A stretch of 64,000 nucleotides of DNA from Palsa-1447 sp964509885 (GCA_964509885.1 CAZDZL010000007.1:33726-97725), one strand, 5' to 3'. Positions 1 to 9,769 are shown, counted from the stretch's first letter. The notes: generated by a model not told the origin, from the letters alone. Numbers and translations are program-made.

Positions 1-200
1 CAGCCCGAGGCCATCCCGCTCACGAGCTTGCCGGTGTGGCAGAAGGGGACGCCGCAGTCCATGCAGCGCGAGCCCTGCTGGCGCAGCTTTCCCTCCTCCA
101 TGTGGTGGTGGAACTCCCCCCAGTCGCCGACGCGCTCCGTGGGGGTGCGGTCCGCGGGCAGCTCCCGCAGGTATTCGAGGAATCCGGTTGGTTTGCCCAT
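1..200 (-). CDS. gltD: Glutamate synthase small subunit GltD (N-terminal fragment, runs off the window)
   Basis: Only the first 66 codons are present; the 3' end lies beyond base 1. GltD supplies electrons from NAD(P)H to the GltB subunit in the conversion of glutamine plus 2-oxoglutarate to two glutamates in the cytoplasm. The N-terminus MGKPTGFLEY is typical of the family, and the run CMDCGVPFCH holds the first cysteines of the [4Fe-4S]-binding region. The ATG lies 38 bp downstream of the gltB stop on the same strand, so the two form the usual gltBD operon. Confidence 0.9.
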   Translation of the reverse strand, partial: MGKPTGFLEYLRELPADRTPTERVGDWGEFHHHMEEGKLRQQGSRCMDCGVPFCHTGKLVSGMASG

Positions 201-238
201 GTGCTAGGTCAGGATCGCGGGGTTGGGTAGGCGAAGGC

Positions 239-3200
239 TCAGTTGCCGCCGACGCGAGAGAGGTCGCGGGCGTTCTCCTCGAAGGCGGCCATGATGGCCT
301 CGTCGCCGGTCAGCCCCTGTCCATGGGCGCGGTCCATGCAGGCCAGCATCCGCTTGTAGTCGTTCGGCATCACCTTCACGAACTTCGGCACCATCGCGTC
401 CCAGCTGTCCAGGACATGCTTCGCCCGCGAGCTCCTCGTGTACGCGAGGTGCTTCTCGACCAGGGCGCGGACCTCGGCGATCTCCGCCTTGGACTCGAGC
501 CTCTCGGTGCCGACCATCTGGGCGTTGACGCGGGTCTTGAAGTCGCCGACCTCGTCGAGCACGTAGGCGATGCCGCCCGACATGCCCGCCGCGAAGTTCC
601 TTCCCGCGGGCCCGAGCACCACGACCCGGCCGCCGGTCATGTACTCGCAGCCGTGGTCCCCGACGGACTCGACGACGGCGGTGACGCCGCTGTTGCGGAC
701 GCAGAAGCGCTCGCCCGCGATGCCGCGGATGTAGACCTCGCCGCTCGTCGCGCCGTAGAGCGCGACGTTGCCGACGATGATGTTGTCCTCGGGCACGAAG
801 GTCGCCTTGTCGGAGGGGTAGACGATGATCTTGCCGCCCGAAAGTCCCTTGCCCACGTAGTCGTTGGCGTCGCCCTGGAGCATGAAGGTCATCCCCCTGG
901 GCATGAACGCGCCGAAGCTCTGGCCCGCCGAGCCCTTGAAGAGGATGCGGATCGTGTCCTCGGGCAGGCCCTTGGCCCCCCACTTCTTCGTGACCTCGCC
1001 GCCGGTGATCGTCCCGACGACGCGGTGGACGTTCTGGATCGGCATCTCGGCCGCGACCTTCTCGCCGCGCTCGATCGCCGGCTTGCAGAGGTCGAGCAGC
1101 ACCGTGAGGTCGAGCGACTTGTCGAGGCCGTGGTCCTGCGGGATCTTGCAGAAGCGCCCCACGCTCTCGTCGACGTCGGGCTGGTAGAGGATGTTGCTGA
1201 AGTCGAGGCCCTTGGCCTTCCAGTGGCTGACGGCCTTCCTCGCCTCGAGCCTGTCCACGCGGCCGACCATCTCCTCGACGGAGCGGAAGCCCAGGTGCGC
1301 CATGAGCATGCGCACCTCCTCGGCGATGAAGCGCATGAAGTTGACGACGTGCTCGGGCTTGCCCGTGAACTTGGCGCGCAGCTGGGGGTCCTGGGTCGCG
1401 ACGCCCGTCGGGCAGGTGTTCAGGTGGCAGACGCGCATCATGATGCAGCCGGACGCCACGAGCGGGCCGGTCGCGAAGCCGAACTCCTCGGCGCCGAGGA
1501 GGGCGGCGATGACGACGTCCCTGCCGGTCTTCAACTGGCCGTCGGTCTCGACGGCGATGCGGCTCCTCAGGTTGTTGAGGACGAGGGTCTGGTGGGTCTC
1601 CGCCAGGCCGAGCTCCCAGGGGAGCCCGGCGTGCATGATCGAGGTCTGGGGCGAGGCGCCCGTGCCGCCGTCGTAGCCGCTGATGAGGACGACGTCGGCG
1701 TGCGCCTTGGCGACGCCGGCCGCGATCGTGCCGACGCCGACCTCGGCCACCAGCTTCACGCTCACCCGCGCGAACCGGTTGCCGTTCTTCAGGTCGTGGA
1801 TGAGCTCGGCCAGGTCCTCGATCGAGTAGATGTCGTGGTGCGGGGGCGGGGAGATGAGCCCCACGCCCGCGGTCGTGAGCCGCGTCTTGGCGATCGCGGG
1901 GTAGACCTTGGTGCCGGGCAGCTGGCCGCCCTCGCCGGGCTTCGCGCCCTGAGCCATCTTGATCTGCAGCTCGCGCGCGTTCACCAGGTACTCGCTCGTG
2001 ACGCCGAAGCGCCCCGAGGCGACCTGCTTGATCGCGGAATTCTTGGAGTCGCCGTTCGCCTCTAGGATGTAGCGCGCGGGGTCCTCGCCGCCCTCGCCGG
2101 TGTTGCTCTTGCCCCCGATGCGGTTCATCGCGATCGCGAGGTTCTCGTGGGCCTCCTTGCTGATGGAGCCGTAGGACATCGCGCCGGTCTTGAAGCGCTT
2201 CATGATCGCCTCGATCGGCTCCACCTCGGCGATCGGGATCGCCGTCGCGGACTTGAAGTCGAGAAGGCCCCGCAGCGTGCAGGCGTTGACCGCCTGGTCG
2301 TCGACGAGCGCCGCATACTCCTGGAAGACCTTGAAGCTGCCCGTGCGGACCGCCTTCTGGAGCTTGTGGATGGACTCCGGCGTGAAGAGGTGCTGCTCGC
2401 CGTCCTTCCTCCACTGGTACTGGCCGCCCGAGGGCAGCACGTGCCCGTTCACCGGGCGTTCGGGGAAGGCCGCATGGTGGCGCAGGAGGACCTCCTGTGC
2501 TATCACGTCCAGGCCGATGCCCCCGACGCGGGACGAGGTCCCCGTGAAGTAGTGGTCGATGACGTCCTGCCTGATGCCGAGCGCCTCGAACACCTGCGCG
2601 CCCCGGTAGCTCTGGATGGCCGAGATGCCCATCTTCGACATCACCTTGATGACGCCCTTCGTGCAGGCCTTGACCAGGTTCTTGCAGGCCGTCTTGTGGT
2701 CGACCTTGGGCAGGAGGCCCTCGCGGATCATGTCGTCGATCGCCTCGAACGCGAGGTAGGGGTTGATGGCGCTGCACCCGTAGCCGATCAGGAGCGAGAA
2801 ATGATGCACCTCGCGGGCCTCGCCGGTCTCGAGGACCAGGCTGACGCGCGTGCGCAGGCCCTCGCGGATCAGGTAGTGGTGCAGGCCCGCGATCGCCAGG
2901 AGTGCGGGCACGGGCGCGAAGTCCTTGTTCACGCCGCGGTCGGAGAGGATGATGACGTTGATCTCGTCCTCCTCGATCATGCGGCGCGCCATGGCCGAGA
3001 GCTCCTCGAGCGACTTCGCGAGGCCCCTCTCGCCGCGCGTGACGCGGAAGAGGATGGGCAGCACGCCCACCTTGAGCCCCGGCAGGTTCATCCGCCGCAG
3101 CTTCGCAAAGTCCTCGTTCGTGAGGATGGGCGCCTTCAGCTCGACCCGGCGGCACGCCGACGGGGCCGGGTTCAGGAGGTTGCCCTCGGAGCCGAGGCGC

Positions 3201-4873
3201 GTCTCCGCGCCTATGATGATCTCCTCGCGGATGCAGTCGATCGGCGGGTTGGTGACCTGCGCAAAGAGCTGCTTGAAATAGTCGTAGAGGAGCCTCGGCC
3301 GGCTGGAGAGCACCGCGAGCGCGGCGTCGTTGCCCATGGATCCCGTGGCCTCGACGCCGTCCCTCGCCATCGGCGTCAGGATGATGCGCTCGTCCTCGTT
3401 CGTGTACCCGAACGCGATCTGCCTCTGGAGAAGCGTCTGGTGGTCCGGAAGCGGGATCTCCGGGGCGTCCGGGATGTCGCTCAGGTGCACCATGTGCTCG
3501 TCGAGCCACTTGCGGTAGGGGTGGGCCGACGAGATCGCCCTCTTGATCTCCTCGTCCTCGATGATCCGGCCCTGCGCCGTGTCGACGACGAACATGCGGC
3601 CGGGCTGCAGGCGCCCCTTCTGGACGACGTTCGCCGGGTCTATGTCGAGGACGCCCGCCTCGGAGGCCATGATGACAAGGCCGTCCTTGGTCACGTAGTA
3701 CCGGGAGGGCCGCAGGCCGTTGCGGTCGAGGACGGCGCACATCTGCACGCCGTCCGTGAACGCGATGGAGGCCGGGCCGTCCCAGGGCTCCATCAGGCAC
3801 GAGTGGTACTGGTAGAAGGCGCGCCGCCCGTCGTCCATGCCCTCGTTGTTGGACCACGGCTCGGGGATCATCATCATCATCGCGTGGGCGGGCGAGCGCC
3901 CGGCCAGGATCAGCAGCTCGAGCGTGTTGTCGAACATCGAGGAGTCGCTGCCGTTCGGGTTGACGATGGGCAGGATCTTCTTCGTGTCCTCGCCGAAGAG
4001 CTCGGACTCGAAGAGCGCCTCGCGCGCGTGCATCCAGTTGATGTTGCCCCGCAGCGTGTTGATCTCCCCGTTGTGGGCGATGTAGCGGTAGGGGTGCGCG
4101 CGGGCCCAGCTCGGGAACGTGTTCGTGCTGAAGCGCGAGTGGACGAGGGCGAGCGCCGTCTCGACGGCCGGGTTGCGCAGGTCCTTGAAGTATTCCTCGA
4201 GCTGCCCGGTCAGGAGCATGCCCTTGTAGACGATCGTCTTGTAGGAGAGGCTCGCCACGTACCAGGTCTCCGCGCCGTCGAGCGTCGAGGTCCGGATGTC
4301 GGCGTAGGCCCTCTTGCGGATGACGTAGAGCTTGCGCTCGAGCGCCATCGGGTCGGCGACCGCGGGGTTCCTGCCGACGAAGACCTGGCGGATCACCGGC
4401 TCGCTCGACTTGGCCGTCTCGCCCAGGGTCGAGTTGTCGACCGGCACCGTGCGCCAGCCGAGCATGACCAGCCCCTCGGACTGCACGATCTGCTCGAAGC
4501 GCTCCTCCAGGCGCCGGCGCTTGATGCGGTCCCTCGGCATGAAGATCATCCCCGAGCCGTACTCTCCAGGCCCGGGCAGGGAGATGCGGGCCGCCTTGCA
4601 GGCCTCCTTCAGGAAGGCGTGGGGCATCTGGATCAGGACTCCCGCGCCGTCGCCCGTGTTGGCCTCGGAGCCGGCGGCGCCGCGGTGGTCCAGGTTCTTC
4701 AGGACCTGGATCGCGTTCTTCAATATGCTGTTCGACTTGCGGCCCTTGATGTCCACCACGAAGCCGACGCCGCAGGCGTCGTGCTCGTACCACGGGTCGT
4801 AGAGGCCCTGCTTCTTCGGCAGGCCGTGGGCATTGCGCGCGGGGCGGCGCGCCTGTTCGGGGCTAGTGGGCAT
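239..4873 (-). CDS. gltB: Glutamate synthase large subunit GltB
   Basis: 1544 residues, the normal length for the bacterial large subunit. It hydrolyses glutamine and passes ammonia through a tunnel to 2-oxoglutarate, giving glutamate. The glutaminase nucleophile is Cys34 in HDACGVGF; the 33 residues before it would be the removed propeptide. The GATase2 domain occupies about the first 430 residues, followed by the central domain, the FMN-binding synthase domain with the 3Fe-4S cysteines in CIMMRVCHLNTCPTG, and the C-terminal GXGXG beta-helix. The ATG at 4873 begins MPTSPEQARR. It is followed by gltD in the same operon. A terminator (4958-4995) separates it from the upstream glutaredoxin gene, so gltB probably has its own promoter in the 85 bp before its start; I do not see a clear one. 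Confidence 0.97.
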   Translation of the reverse strand: MPTSPEQARRPARNAHGLPKKQGLYDPWYEHDACGVGFVVDIKGRKSNSILKNAIQVLKNLDHRGAAGSEANTGDGAGVLIQMPHAFLKEACKAARISLPGPGEYGSGMIFMPRDRIKRRRLEERFEQIVQSEGLVMLGWRTVPVDNSTLGETAKSSEPVIRQVFVGRNPAVADPMALERKLYVIRKRAYADIRTSTLDGAETWYVASLSYKTIVYKGMLLTGQLEEYFKDLRNPAVETALALVHSRFSTNTFPSWARAHPYRYIAHNGEINTLRGNINWMHAREALFESELFGEDTKKILPIVNPNGSDSSMFDNTLELLILAGRSPAHAMMMMIPEPWSNNEGMDDGRRAFYQYHSCLMEPWDGPASIAFTDGVQMCAVLDRNGLRPSRYYVTKDGLVIMASEAGVLDIDPANVVQKGRLQPGRMFVVDTAQGRIIEDEEIKRAISSAHPYRKWLDEHMVHLSDIPDAPEIPLPDHQTLLQRQIAFGYTNEDERIILTPMARDGVEATGSMGNDAALAVLSSRPRLLYDYFKQLFAQVTNPPIDCIREEIIIGAETRLGSEGNLLNPAPSACRRVELKAPILTNEDFAKLRRMNLPGLKVGVLPILFRVTRGERGLAKSLEELSAMARRMIEEDEINVIILSDRGVNKDFAPVPALLAIAGLHHYLIREGLRTRVSLVLETGEAREVHHFSLLIGYGCSAINPYLAFEAIDDMIREGLLPKVDHKTACKNLVKACTKGVIKVMSKMGISAIQSYRGAQVFEALGIRQDVIDHYFTGTSSRVGGIGLDVIAQEVLLRHHAAFPERPVNGHVLPSGGQYQWRKDGEQHLFTPESIHKLQKAVRTGSFKVFQEYAALVDDQAVNACTLRGLLDFKSATAIPIAEVEPIEAIMKRFKTGAMSYGSISKEAHENLAIAMNRIGGKSNTGEGGEDPARYILEANGDSKNSAIKQVASGRFGVTSEYLVNARELQIKMAQGAKPGEGGQLPGTKVYPAIAKTRLTTAGVGLISPPPHHDIYSIEDLAELIHDLKNGNRFARVSVKLVAEVGVGTIAAGVAKAHADVVLISGYDGGTGASPQTSIMHAGLPWELGLAETHQTLVLNNLRSRIAVETDGQLKTGRDVVIAALLGAEEFGFATGPLVASGCIMMRVCHLNTCPTGVATQDPQLRAKFTGKPEHVVNFMRFIAEEVRMLMAHLGFRSVEEMVGRVDRLEARKAVSHWKAKGLDFSNILYQPDVDESVGRFCKIPQDHGLDKSLDLTVLLDLCKPAIERGEKVAAEMPIQNVHRVVGTITGGEVTKKWGAKGLPEDTIRILFKGSAGQSFGAFMPRGMTFMLQGDANDYVGKGLSGGKIIVYPSDKATFVPEDNIIVGNVALYGATSGEVYIRGIAGERFCVRNSGVTAVVESVGDHGCEYMTGGRVVVLGPAGRNFAAGMSGGIAYVLDEVGDFKTRVNAQMVGTERLESKAEIAEVRALVEKHLAYTRSSRAKHVLDSWDAMVPKFVKVMPNDYKRMLACMDRAHGQGLTGDEAIMAAFEENARDLSRVGGN

Positions 4874-4957
4874 CGCAGCGGGTCGGGATTCTCAGGCCAG
4901 GGAGCATTTTTGGAGCCAAGTCGTTCTGGGAGCGCGTCGGGTTATATATGTGGAGGC

Positions 4958-4995
4958 AAAAAAAGGGCCGGTCCTTCTTTTTGGGAGCCGGCCCT
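4958..4995 (-). terminator. Rho-independent terminator of the glutaredoxin gene
   Basis: On the minus strand the stem AGGGCCGG pairs with CCGGCCCT across a 16-nt loop and is followed by seven Ts. It begins 34 bp past the stop codon of the glutaredoxin gene and upstream of gltB. Confidence 0.85.
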
Positions 4996-5029
4996 GCGGA
5001 AACTTGTGCTGTTTATGCAGGACCGTTCA

Positions 5030-5365
5030 TCAAAAGAAGCGGATCGTTTTGGTCGCCATCTTGGCGTGCTCCTCGTCGGAGCACCCCGCGTTGGTCGGAA
5101 CGCCGGCCGCGACCTCGGTCGGCTTGACCAGGTCATTGCTCAGGAGGTAGTTCTCGACCTCCTCGCCGGAGACGTCCGCCAGCATCACGCCGTCGATCTC
5201 GACGCAGGGGGACAGGGGCTGGCCCGACTTGCGGACCATCTCCGCGTAGCTCTCGCGGTTGCCGATGATGTCGATGTCGACGTAGTCGAGCGCGTGCTTG
5301 CGCAGGACGGCGCGGACGCCGTTCGACCATCCGCAGGACGGCTTGAGATAGGCTTTGATTGTCAT
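5030..5365 (-). CDS. Glutaredoxin-domain protein (monothiol-type CGWS site)
   Basis: 111 residues from the ATG at 5365 (MTIKAYLKPS). An in-frame upstream extension is possible, but its residues do not look like a glutaredoxin. The thioredoxin-fold features are the redox site PSCGWS, the cis-proline region LSPCVEIDG, and the GE-VENYLLSN end. The site keeps the first cysteine but has Ser in place of the second, so a dithiol mechanism is unlikely; an adaptor or glutathione-dependent role is more likely. A tail of about 25 residues after the core contains one more Cys (AGCSDEEHAK). The gene stands alone, with a clear terminator just downstream. Its substrate is unknown. Confidence 0.85.
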   Translation of the reverse strand: MTIKAYLKPSCGWSNGVRAVLRKHALDYVDIDIIGNRESYAEMVRKSGQPLSPCVEIDGVMLADVSGEEVENYLLSNDLVKPTEVAAGVPTNAGCSDEEHAKMATKTIRFF

Positions 5366-5522
5366 TCGGGTAATGTGGCCTCGGACAGAGTAAGCCGCAA
5401 GGTATAGGGCGCGATTCGCGGCGATCAAGCATCGTCTTCGTAATTTTTAACATGGTCCCCGCTCGCGCCGGGAGGCGCGCCGCTCTTGCGAACGGCACCG
5501 CGCCGGCGGAGGCTTCGCGATC

Positions 5523-5879
5523 ATGCCGAAAGTCATCCTTCTGCTCCTCGGGTCGAACATCTTCATGACCATCGCCTGGTACGGGCACCTGAAGATGAAA
5601 TGGCTGGAGGGGCGCCCGCTCTTCGTCGCGATCCTCGTCGCCTGGGGCGTCGCCTTCTTCGAGTACTGCCTCCAGGTCCCGGCCAACCGCATGGGCTACA
5701 TGGGCGCCCACCTGAGTGGCTACCAGCTCAAGGTCATCCAGGAGGTCATCACGCTCCTGGTCTTCATCGTCTTCGCCTGGGTGGTCCTGAAGGAGCGCCT
5801 GACCTGGAACTACGCGGTCAGCTTCCTCTTCATGATGCTGGCCGTATACTTCGCGACGGCGTTCAAGCCGTCGGCCTAG
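5523..5879 (+). CDS. DMT-family membrane protein, DUF486
   Basis: 118 residues with four hydrophobic segments (about residues 3-20, 33-50, 72-92 and 95-113). The order matches the small DUF486 proteins distantly related to drug/metabolite transporters: MPKVILLLLGSNIFMTIAWY at the start, FFEYCLQVPANRMGY in the middle, LKERLTWNYA near the end. The transported substrate is unknown. Its TAG stop shares the palindrome CTAG with the stop of the convergent VOC gene, so the coding regions overlap by 4 bp. Confidence 0.9.
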   Translation: MPKVILLLLGSNIFMTIAWYGHLKMKWLEGRPLFVAILVAWGVAFFEYCLQVPANRMGYMGAHLSGYQLKVIQEVITLLVFIVFAWVVLKERLTWNYAVSFLFMMLAVYFATAFKPSA

Positions 5880-6805
5880 CGCCCCGTCGCGGCGACGGCC
5901 GAGACCGTGCCGACGGCCGCCGCGGTCGGAGCAAGCTCCTGGATCTCGATCCGGGTCAGCTCGGGATCGAAGATGTTGATCGCCCACAGGTGGTCGGCGT
6001 CGACCGTCGGCAGGTGCCTGGCCTGGGTCGCGATGCCCCCGGTGTGCAGCGACCGGTAGGCGGCGTTGATGTCGGCGGCGTCGAACTTCATGTGGTCGAT
6101 CGCGCCCGCGGCCCACTTGTTCAGGTCCGGGTCGACGAGCACGAGCTCGACGACCTCGCCCCGCCCCCCGGGCAGCCGGAACTTCACCATCGCGGGGCGC
6201 CCGGCCGGATCCGGCATCCGGGCCGCCTCGGGCCAGCCCAGCGTGTCGCCGTAGAACGCCAGCGTGGCCTCCGCGAGCGCCCGCGGGACCGCGAGGCCGA
6301 AGTGCTGGAGGTGCCCGCTGAACGGCGCCGGTCCCCCGCGGCCGCCCGGGGGCGCCGTCCACGGCCTCGCCACCCGGATCCGGTTGCCGGCCGGATCCAC
6401 GAATTGAAGGACCCGGGTGCCGGGATCGGCGCCAATCCACTCGGTCGGCACTCCCCGGGCGCTCAGCGAGCGCTCGACGTCCGCTGGGCTCGGCGCCTCC
6501 AGTGTCACGTACTGCAGCCGGCGCGGCCACGCGGCTTCCCTGACGTGCAGGAACTCGATCCACTGGTCCGCGCCGACGGCGAACCGTATCCTGGACGGCT
6601 CCGCTTCCGCCTCCGCAAACCCGGCTCCCCGTCCATAGAACCGGCGCACCGCGTCCACGTCGGCCGTCAGGTAGGTCACGCCGGCGATGCCGGAGACCGC
6701 GACGGTCGGCAAGGCGCCCTTCGGGCCACCGACGAGATCGGCCGCACGCGACGGGAGGGCCAGGGCCAGAAGGAGGGGAAAGCCGGCGCGGAATCGGGGG
6801 TTCAC
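5876..6805 (-). CDS. Secreted protein with two VOC (glyoxalase-like) domains
   Basis: 309 residues from a GTG at 6805, giving a signal peptide (NPRFRAGFPLLLALALPSRA, cut near AAD). GGAG lies about 13 nt before this start; an in-frame TTG at 6841 is an alternative. The first VOC repeat starts at GIAGVTYLTADVDAVRRFY and ends with FVDPAGNRIRV. The second starts at GHLQHFGLAVP and ends with FDPELTRIEIQEL. VOC proteins use a paired beta-alpha-beta3 fold, often with a metal, for isomerase, lyase or dioxygenase reactions; I cannot assign a substrate. Export of a VOC protein is less usual than a cytoplasmic location. Confidence 0.75.
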   Translation of the reverse strand: MNPRFRAGFPLLLALALPSRAADLVGGPKGALPTVAVSGIAGVTYLTADVDAVRRFYGRGAGFAEAEAEPSRIRFAVGADQWIEFLHVREAAWPRRLQYVTLEAPSPADVERSLSARGVPTEWIGADPGTRVLQFVDPAGNRIRVARPWTAPPGGRGGPAPFSGHLQHFGLAVPRALAEATLAFYGDTLGWPEAARMPDPAGRPAMVKFRLPGGRGEVVELVLVDPDLNKWAAGAIDHMKFDAADINAAYRSLHTGGIATQARHLPTVDADHLWAINIFDPELTRIEIQELAPTAAAVGTVSAVAATGR

Positions 6806-6906
6806 GCGCCCATATGAGCTCCGATGGCATGCGCTTGGCAAGGGGGCGCGGCCCGAACAACGAAAACTCGACGGTGGAGGGGGGTTCGTGCTAATCGTCG
6901 GTGGCG

Positions 6907-8241
6907 ATGCCGAAATCCAAGCAACCCCAGTTCTTCAGCGTTCCCCGCATCCCCTACGAGGGCCCAAAGTCCGAGAACCCCCTGGCGTTCAGGCACTATG
7001 ACCCCTACGAGAGGATCGGCGGGAAATCCCTGAAGGAGCACCTCAGGTTCTCGATCGCCTACTGGCACTCGTTCCGCGGTGTCGGCGGCGACCCCTTCGG
7101 CCCGGGCACGATCAAGCGGCCCTGGGAGGCCGGGAAGGACGCCATCTCCGTCGCGAAGCGCCGGATGGACGCGGCTTTCGAGTTCTTCGTGAAGATCGAG
7201 GCGCCGTTCTGGTGCTTCCACGACAGGGACATCGCGCCCGAGGGCGCGACGCTCGCCGAGTCGAACCGCAACCTGGACAAGGTTGTCGCGCACGCCAAGG
7301 CGCTGCAGAGGCAGACGGGCGTGAGGCTCCTCTGGGGGACCGCCAACCTGTTCTCCAACCCGCGCTACATGTGCGGCGCGGCCACGAACCCCGACGCCCA
7401 CGTCTTCGCCTACGCGGCGGCGCAGGTGAAGAAGGCCCTGGAGGTCACCCACGAGCTCGGCGGCGACGGCTACACGTTCTGGGGGGGCCGCGAGGGCTAC
7501 GAGACGCTCCTCAACACGAACCTCAAGCGGGAGCAGGATCACCTGGCGCGCTTCCTCCACATGGCGGTCGACCACGCCAAGTCGATCGGTTTCAAGGGGC
7601 AGTTCTACATAGAGCCCAAGCCGAAGGAGCCGACCAAGCACCAGTACGACTTCGACGTCGCGAGCGGCATCGCCTTCCTGAGGACCTACGGCCTCGAGAA
7701 GCACCTGAAGTTCAACATCGAGACCAACCACGCCACGCTCGCCGGCCACTCGTTCCAGCACGAGATCGAGGTCGCGGCGGCCCAGGGGATGCTCGGGTCC
7801 ATCGACGCGAACTCAGGCGACCCGCTCCTCGGCTGGGACACCGACCAGTTCAACACGGACGTGAAGGAGATCACGCTCGCCATGGTCACCATCCTGCGCT
7901 CGGGCGGCCTCGGCAAGGGCGGGCTCAACTTCGACGCGAAGCTGCGGCGCCCGTCCATCGACCCCGAGGACCTCTTCTTCGCGCACATCGGCGGCATGGA
8001 CACCTACGCGCTCGCGTTCAAGGTCGCGCGCCGGATCATCGCCGACGGCCAGCTCGACGGGTTCGTGGCCGACCGCTACGCGAGCTACGACTCCGGCTAC
8101 GGGAAGGCCATCGAGAAGGGCAAGGTCGGCTTCCGCGACCTGGAGAGGCTCGTCCTCACCAAGCTCGGCGAGCCCAAGCCCAGGAGCGGCCGCCAGGAAT
8201 ACCTCGAGAACCTGCTCAACAGGTACCTCACGGGAGGCTGA
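6907..8241 (+). CDS. xylA: Xylose isomerase XylA
   Basis: 444 residues from the ATG at 6907; a GTG at 6901 would add two residues, and neither has a strong ribosome binding site. It converts D-xylose to D-xylulose in the cytoplasm. Family marks are NPLAFRHYDP near the start, the catalytic pair in CFHDRDIAPEG, the metal-site segment FYIEPKPKEPTKHQYD, and DANSGDPLLGWDTDQFNTD near residue 310. The length matches the long (class II) xylose isomerases. xylB follows after 4 bp, so the two are cotranscribed. No regulator gene such as xylR is adjacent. Confidence 0.97.
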   Translation: MPKSKQPQFFSVPRIPYEGPKSENPLAFRHYDPYERIGGKSLKEHLRFSIAYWHSFRGVGGDPFGPGTIKRPWEAGKDAISVAKRRMDAAFEFFVKIEAPFWCFHDRDIAPEGATLAESNRNLDKVVAHAKALQRQTGVRLLWGTANLFSNPRYMCGAATNPDAHVFAYAAAQVKKALEVTHELGGDGYTFWGGREGYETLLNTNLKREQDHLARFLHMAVDHAKSIGFKGQFYIEPKPKEPTKHQYDFDVASGIAFLRTYGLEKHLKFNIETNHATLAGHSFQHEIEVAAAQGMLGSIDANSGDPLLGWDTDQFNTDVKEITLAMVTILRSGGLGKGGLNFDAKLRRPSIDPEDLFFAHIGGMDTYALAFKVARRIIADGQLDGFVADRYASYDSGYGKAIEKGKVGFRDLERLVLTKLGEPKPRSGRQEYLENLLNRYLTGG

Positions 8242-8245
8242 GGAC

Positions 8246-9748
8246 ATGAGCCTCTACGTCGGGGTCGACAGCGGGACGCAGAGCGTCAAGGCGATCGCGC
8301 TCGACGCCGAGACGGGCCGCGTGGTCGCGGAGGCGCGCGCGCCGCACAACCTGATCGAGGGCCTGCCCCCGGGCCACATGGAGCAGCACCCGCAGGAGTG
8401 GGTGTCGGCCATGGACGCGGCGATAGGGGAGGTGGCCTCGAGGATCGACCGCTCGCGCGTGCGCGGGATCGGCGTCTCCGGCCAGCAGCACGGCTTCGTC
8501 CCGCTGGACGGGAGGGGCGAGGTCATCCGCCCGGCGAAGCTCTGGTGCGACACGAGCACCGCCGCCGAGTGCGAGATCCTCACGCGGAGGCTCGGCGGCG
8601 CGAAGGCCGTCATCAGGAAGACGGGCCTCCCGTTCCTGCCCGGCTACACGGCCCCGAAGGTGCTCTGGCTCAAGAGGAACGAGCCGGGGAACTTCAAGAG
8701 GCTGCGGCACATCCTGCTGCCGCACGACTACCTCAACTTTCACCTCACAGGGAACTACTTCATGGAGTTCGGCGACGCCTCCGGCAGCGCGTTCCTCGAC
8801 GTCAGGAGGCGGGTGTGGTCCCAGGCCGCGATGGACGCGGTGGACGGCCGGGTCGCGGACTGCCTCCCCGCGCTGTCCGCGTCCCACGAGTCGTGCGGCA
8901 CGCTGCGGCCGGAGATCGCGGGGCGCTACGGGTTCCCCGCCGGCACGATCGTGAGCGCCGGCGGCGGCGACAACATGATGGGCGCCATCGGGACCGGCAA
9001 CGTGGTCGCCGGCGCGGTCACCGCGAGCTTCGGGACGAGCGGGACGATCTACGCCTTCTCCAGGAAGCCGGTCGTGGACCCCTCGGGCGAGATCGCCGCC
9101 TTCTGCTCGTCGACGGGCGGCTGGCTGCCGCTCCTCTGCACCATGAACGTGACCGGCGTGACGGAGCAGGTCCGCGCGCTCTTCGGCTGGAACCTCGCGG
9201 AGCTCGAGGCCTTCGCCTCGAGCGCCCCGGCCGGCTCGGACGGGCTCACGCTGCTGCCTTACCTGGACGGGGAGCGCACCCCCAACCTTCCGAAGGGGAC
9301 GGGCGTCTATTTCGGGCTCAACCGCAGGACGATGGTGCAGGGCCACCTTGCCCGCGCCGCGATCGAGGGCGCGACGCTCGGGATGAACTATGGACTGCGC
9401 CGGCTCTCCGCGCTCGGCGTCAAGGCCCGCGAGATCCGCCTCACGGGCGGCGGCGCCCGCTCCGGCCTCTGGCGCCAGATCGCCGCGGACGTCTTCGGCG
9501 TCCCAGTCGTCGCGATGGCCCAGGACGAGAGCGCGGCCCTCGGCGGCGCCCTCCAGGCCGCGTGGTGCGACTCCCCGGGCCGGGGATCGGGGGCCGCGCT
9601 CGCCGCGCTCTGCTCCCGGAGCGTCTCCCTCGACGAGTCGACGCGGTGCGTTCCCGACCGCAAGAGGTCTGCCCTCTACAGGCAGAGGCAGCAGTTCCAC
9701 GACGATCTCGGCTCAGGCCTGAGGCCCGCGTTCGAGGCGCGCTGCTGA
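8246..9748 (+). CDS. xylB: Xylulokinase XylB
   Basis: 500 residues, FGGY carbohydrate kinase family. It phosphorylates D-xylulose to xylulose 5-phosphate for the pentose phosphate pathway. The N-terminal ATPase loop is YVGVDSGTQSVKAIALD. The xylulokinase-type residues MEQHPQEW and GVSGQQHG are present, as is the C-terminal FGGY-like LTGGGARSGLWRQIAADVFG with a following AALGGA. The ATG comes 4 bp after the xylA stop, and GAGG in the gap is its ribosome binding site. It completes the two-step xylose entry pathway with xylA. Confidence 0.96.
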   Translation: MSLYVGVDSGTQSVKAIALDAETGRVVAEARAPHNLIEGLPPGHMEQHPQEWVSAMDAAIGEVASRIDRSRVRGIGVSGQQHGFVPLDGRGEVIRPAKLWCDTSTAAECEILTRRLGGAKAVIRKTGLPFLPGYTAPKVLWLKRNEPGNFKRLRHILLPHDYLNFHLTGNYFMEFGDASGSAFLDVRRRVWSQAAMDAVDGRVADCLPALSASHESCGTLRPEIAGRYGFPAGTIVSAGGGDNMMGAIGTGNVVAGAVTASFGTSGTIYAFSRKPVVDPSGEIAAFCSSTGGWLPLLCTMNVTGVTEQVRALFGWNLAELEAFASSAPAGSDGLTLLPYLDGERTPNLPKGTGVYFGLNRRTMVQGHLARAAIEGATLGMNYGLRRLSALGVKAREIRLTGGGARSGLWRQIAADVFGVPVVAMAQDESAALGGALQAAWCDSPGRGSGAALAALCSRSVSLDESTRCVPDRKRSALYRQRQQFHDDLGSGLRPAFEARC

Positions 9749-9769
9749 GGGCGGGGGCGGGAACCAGCC

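Noticed and set aside
188..5407. Very long open frames on the strand opposite to gltB
   Set aside because: They are antisense to a fully conserved glutamate synthase, have a biased Arg/Ala/Gly/His composition and no family motifs; they result from high GC at third codon positions.
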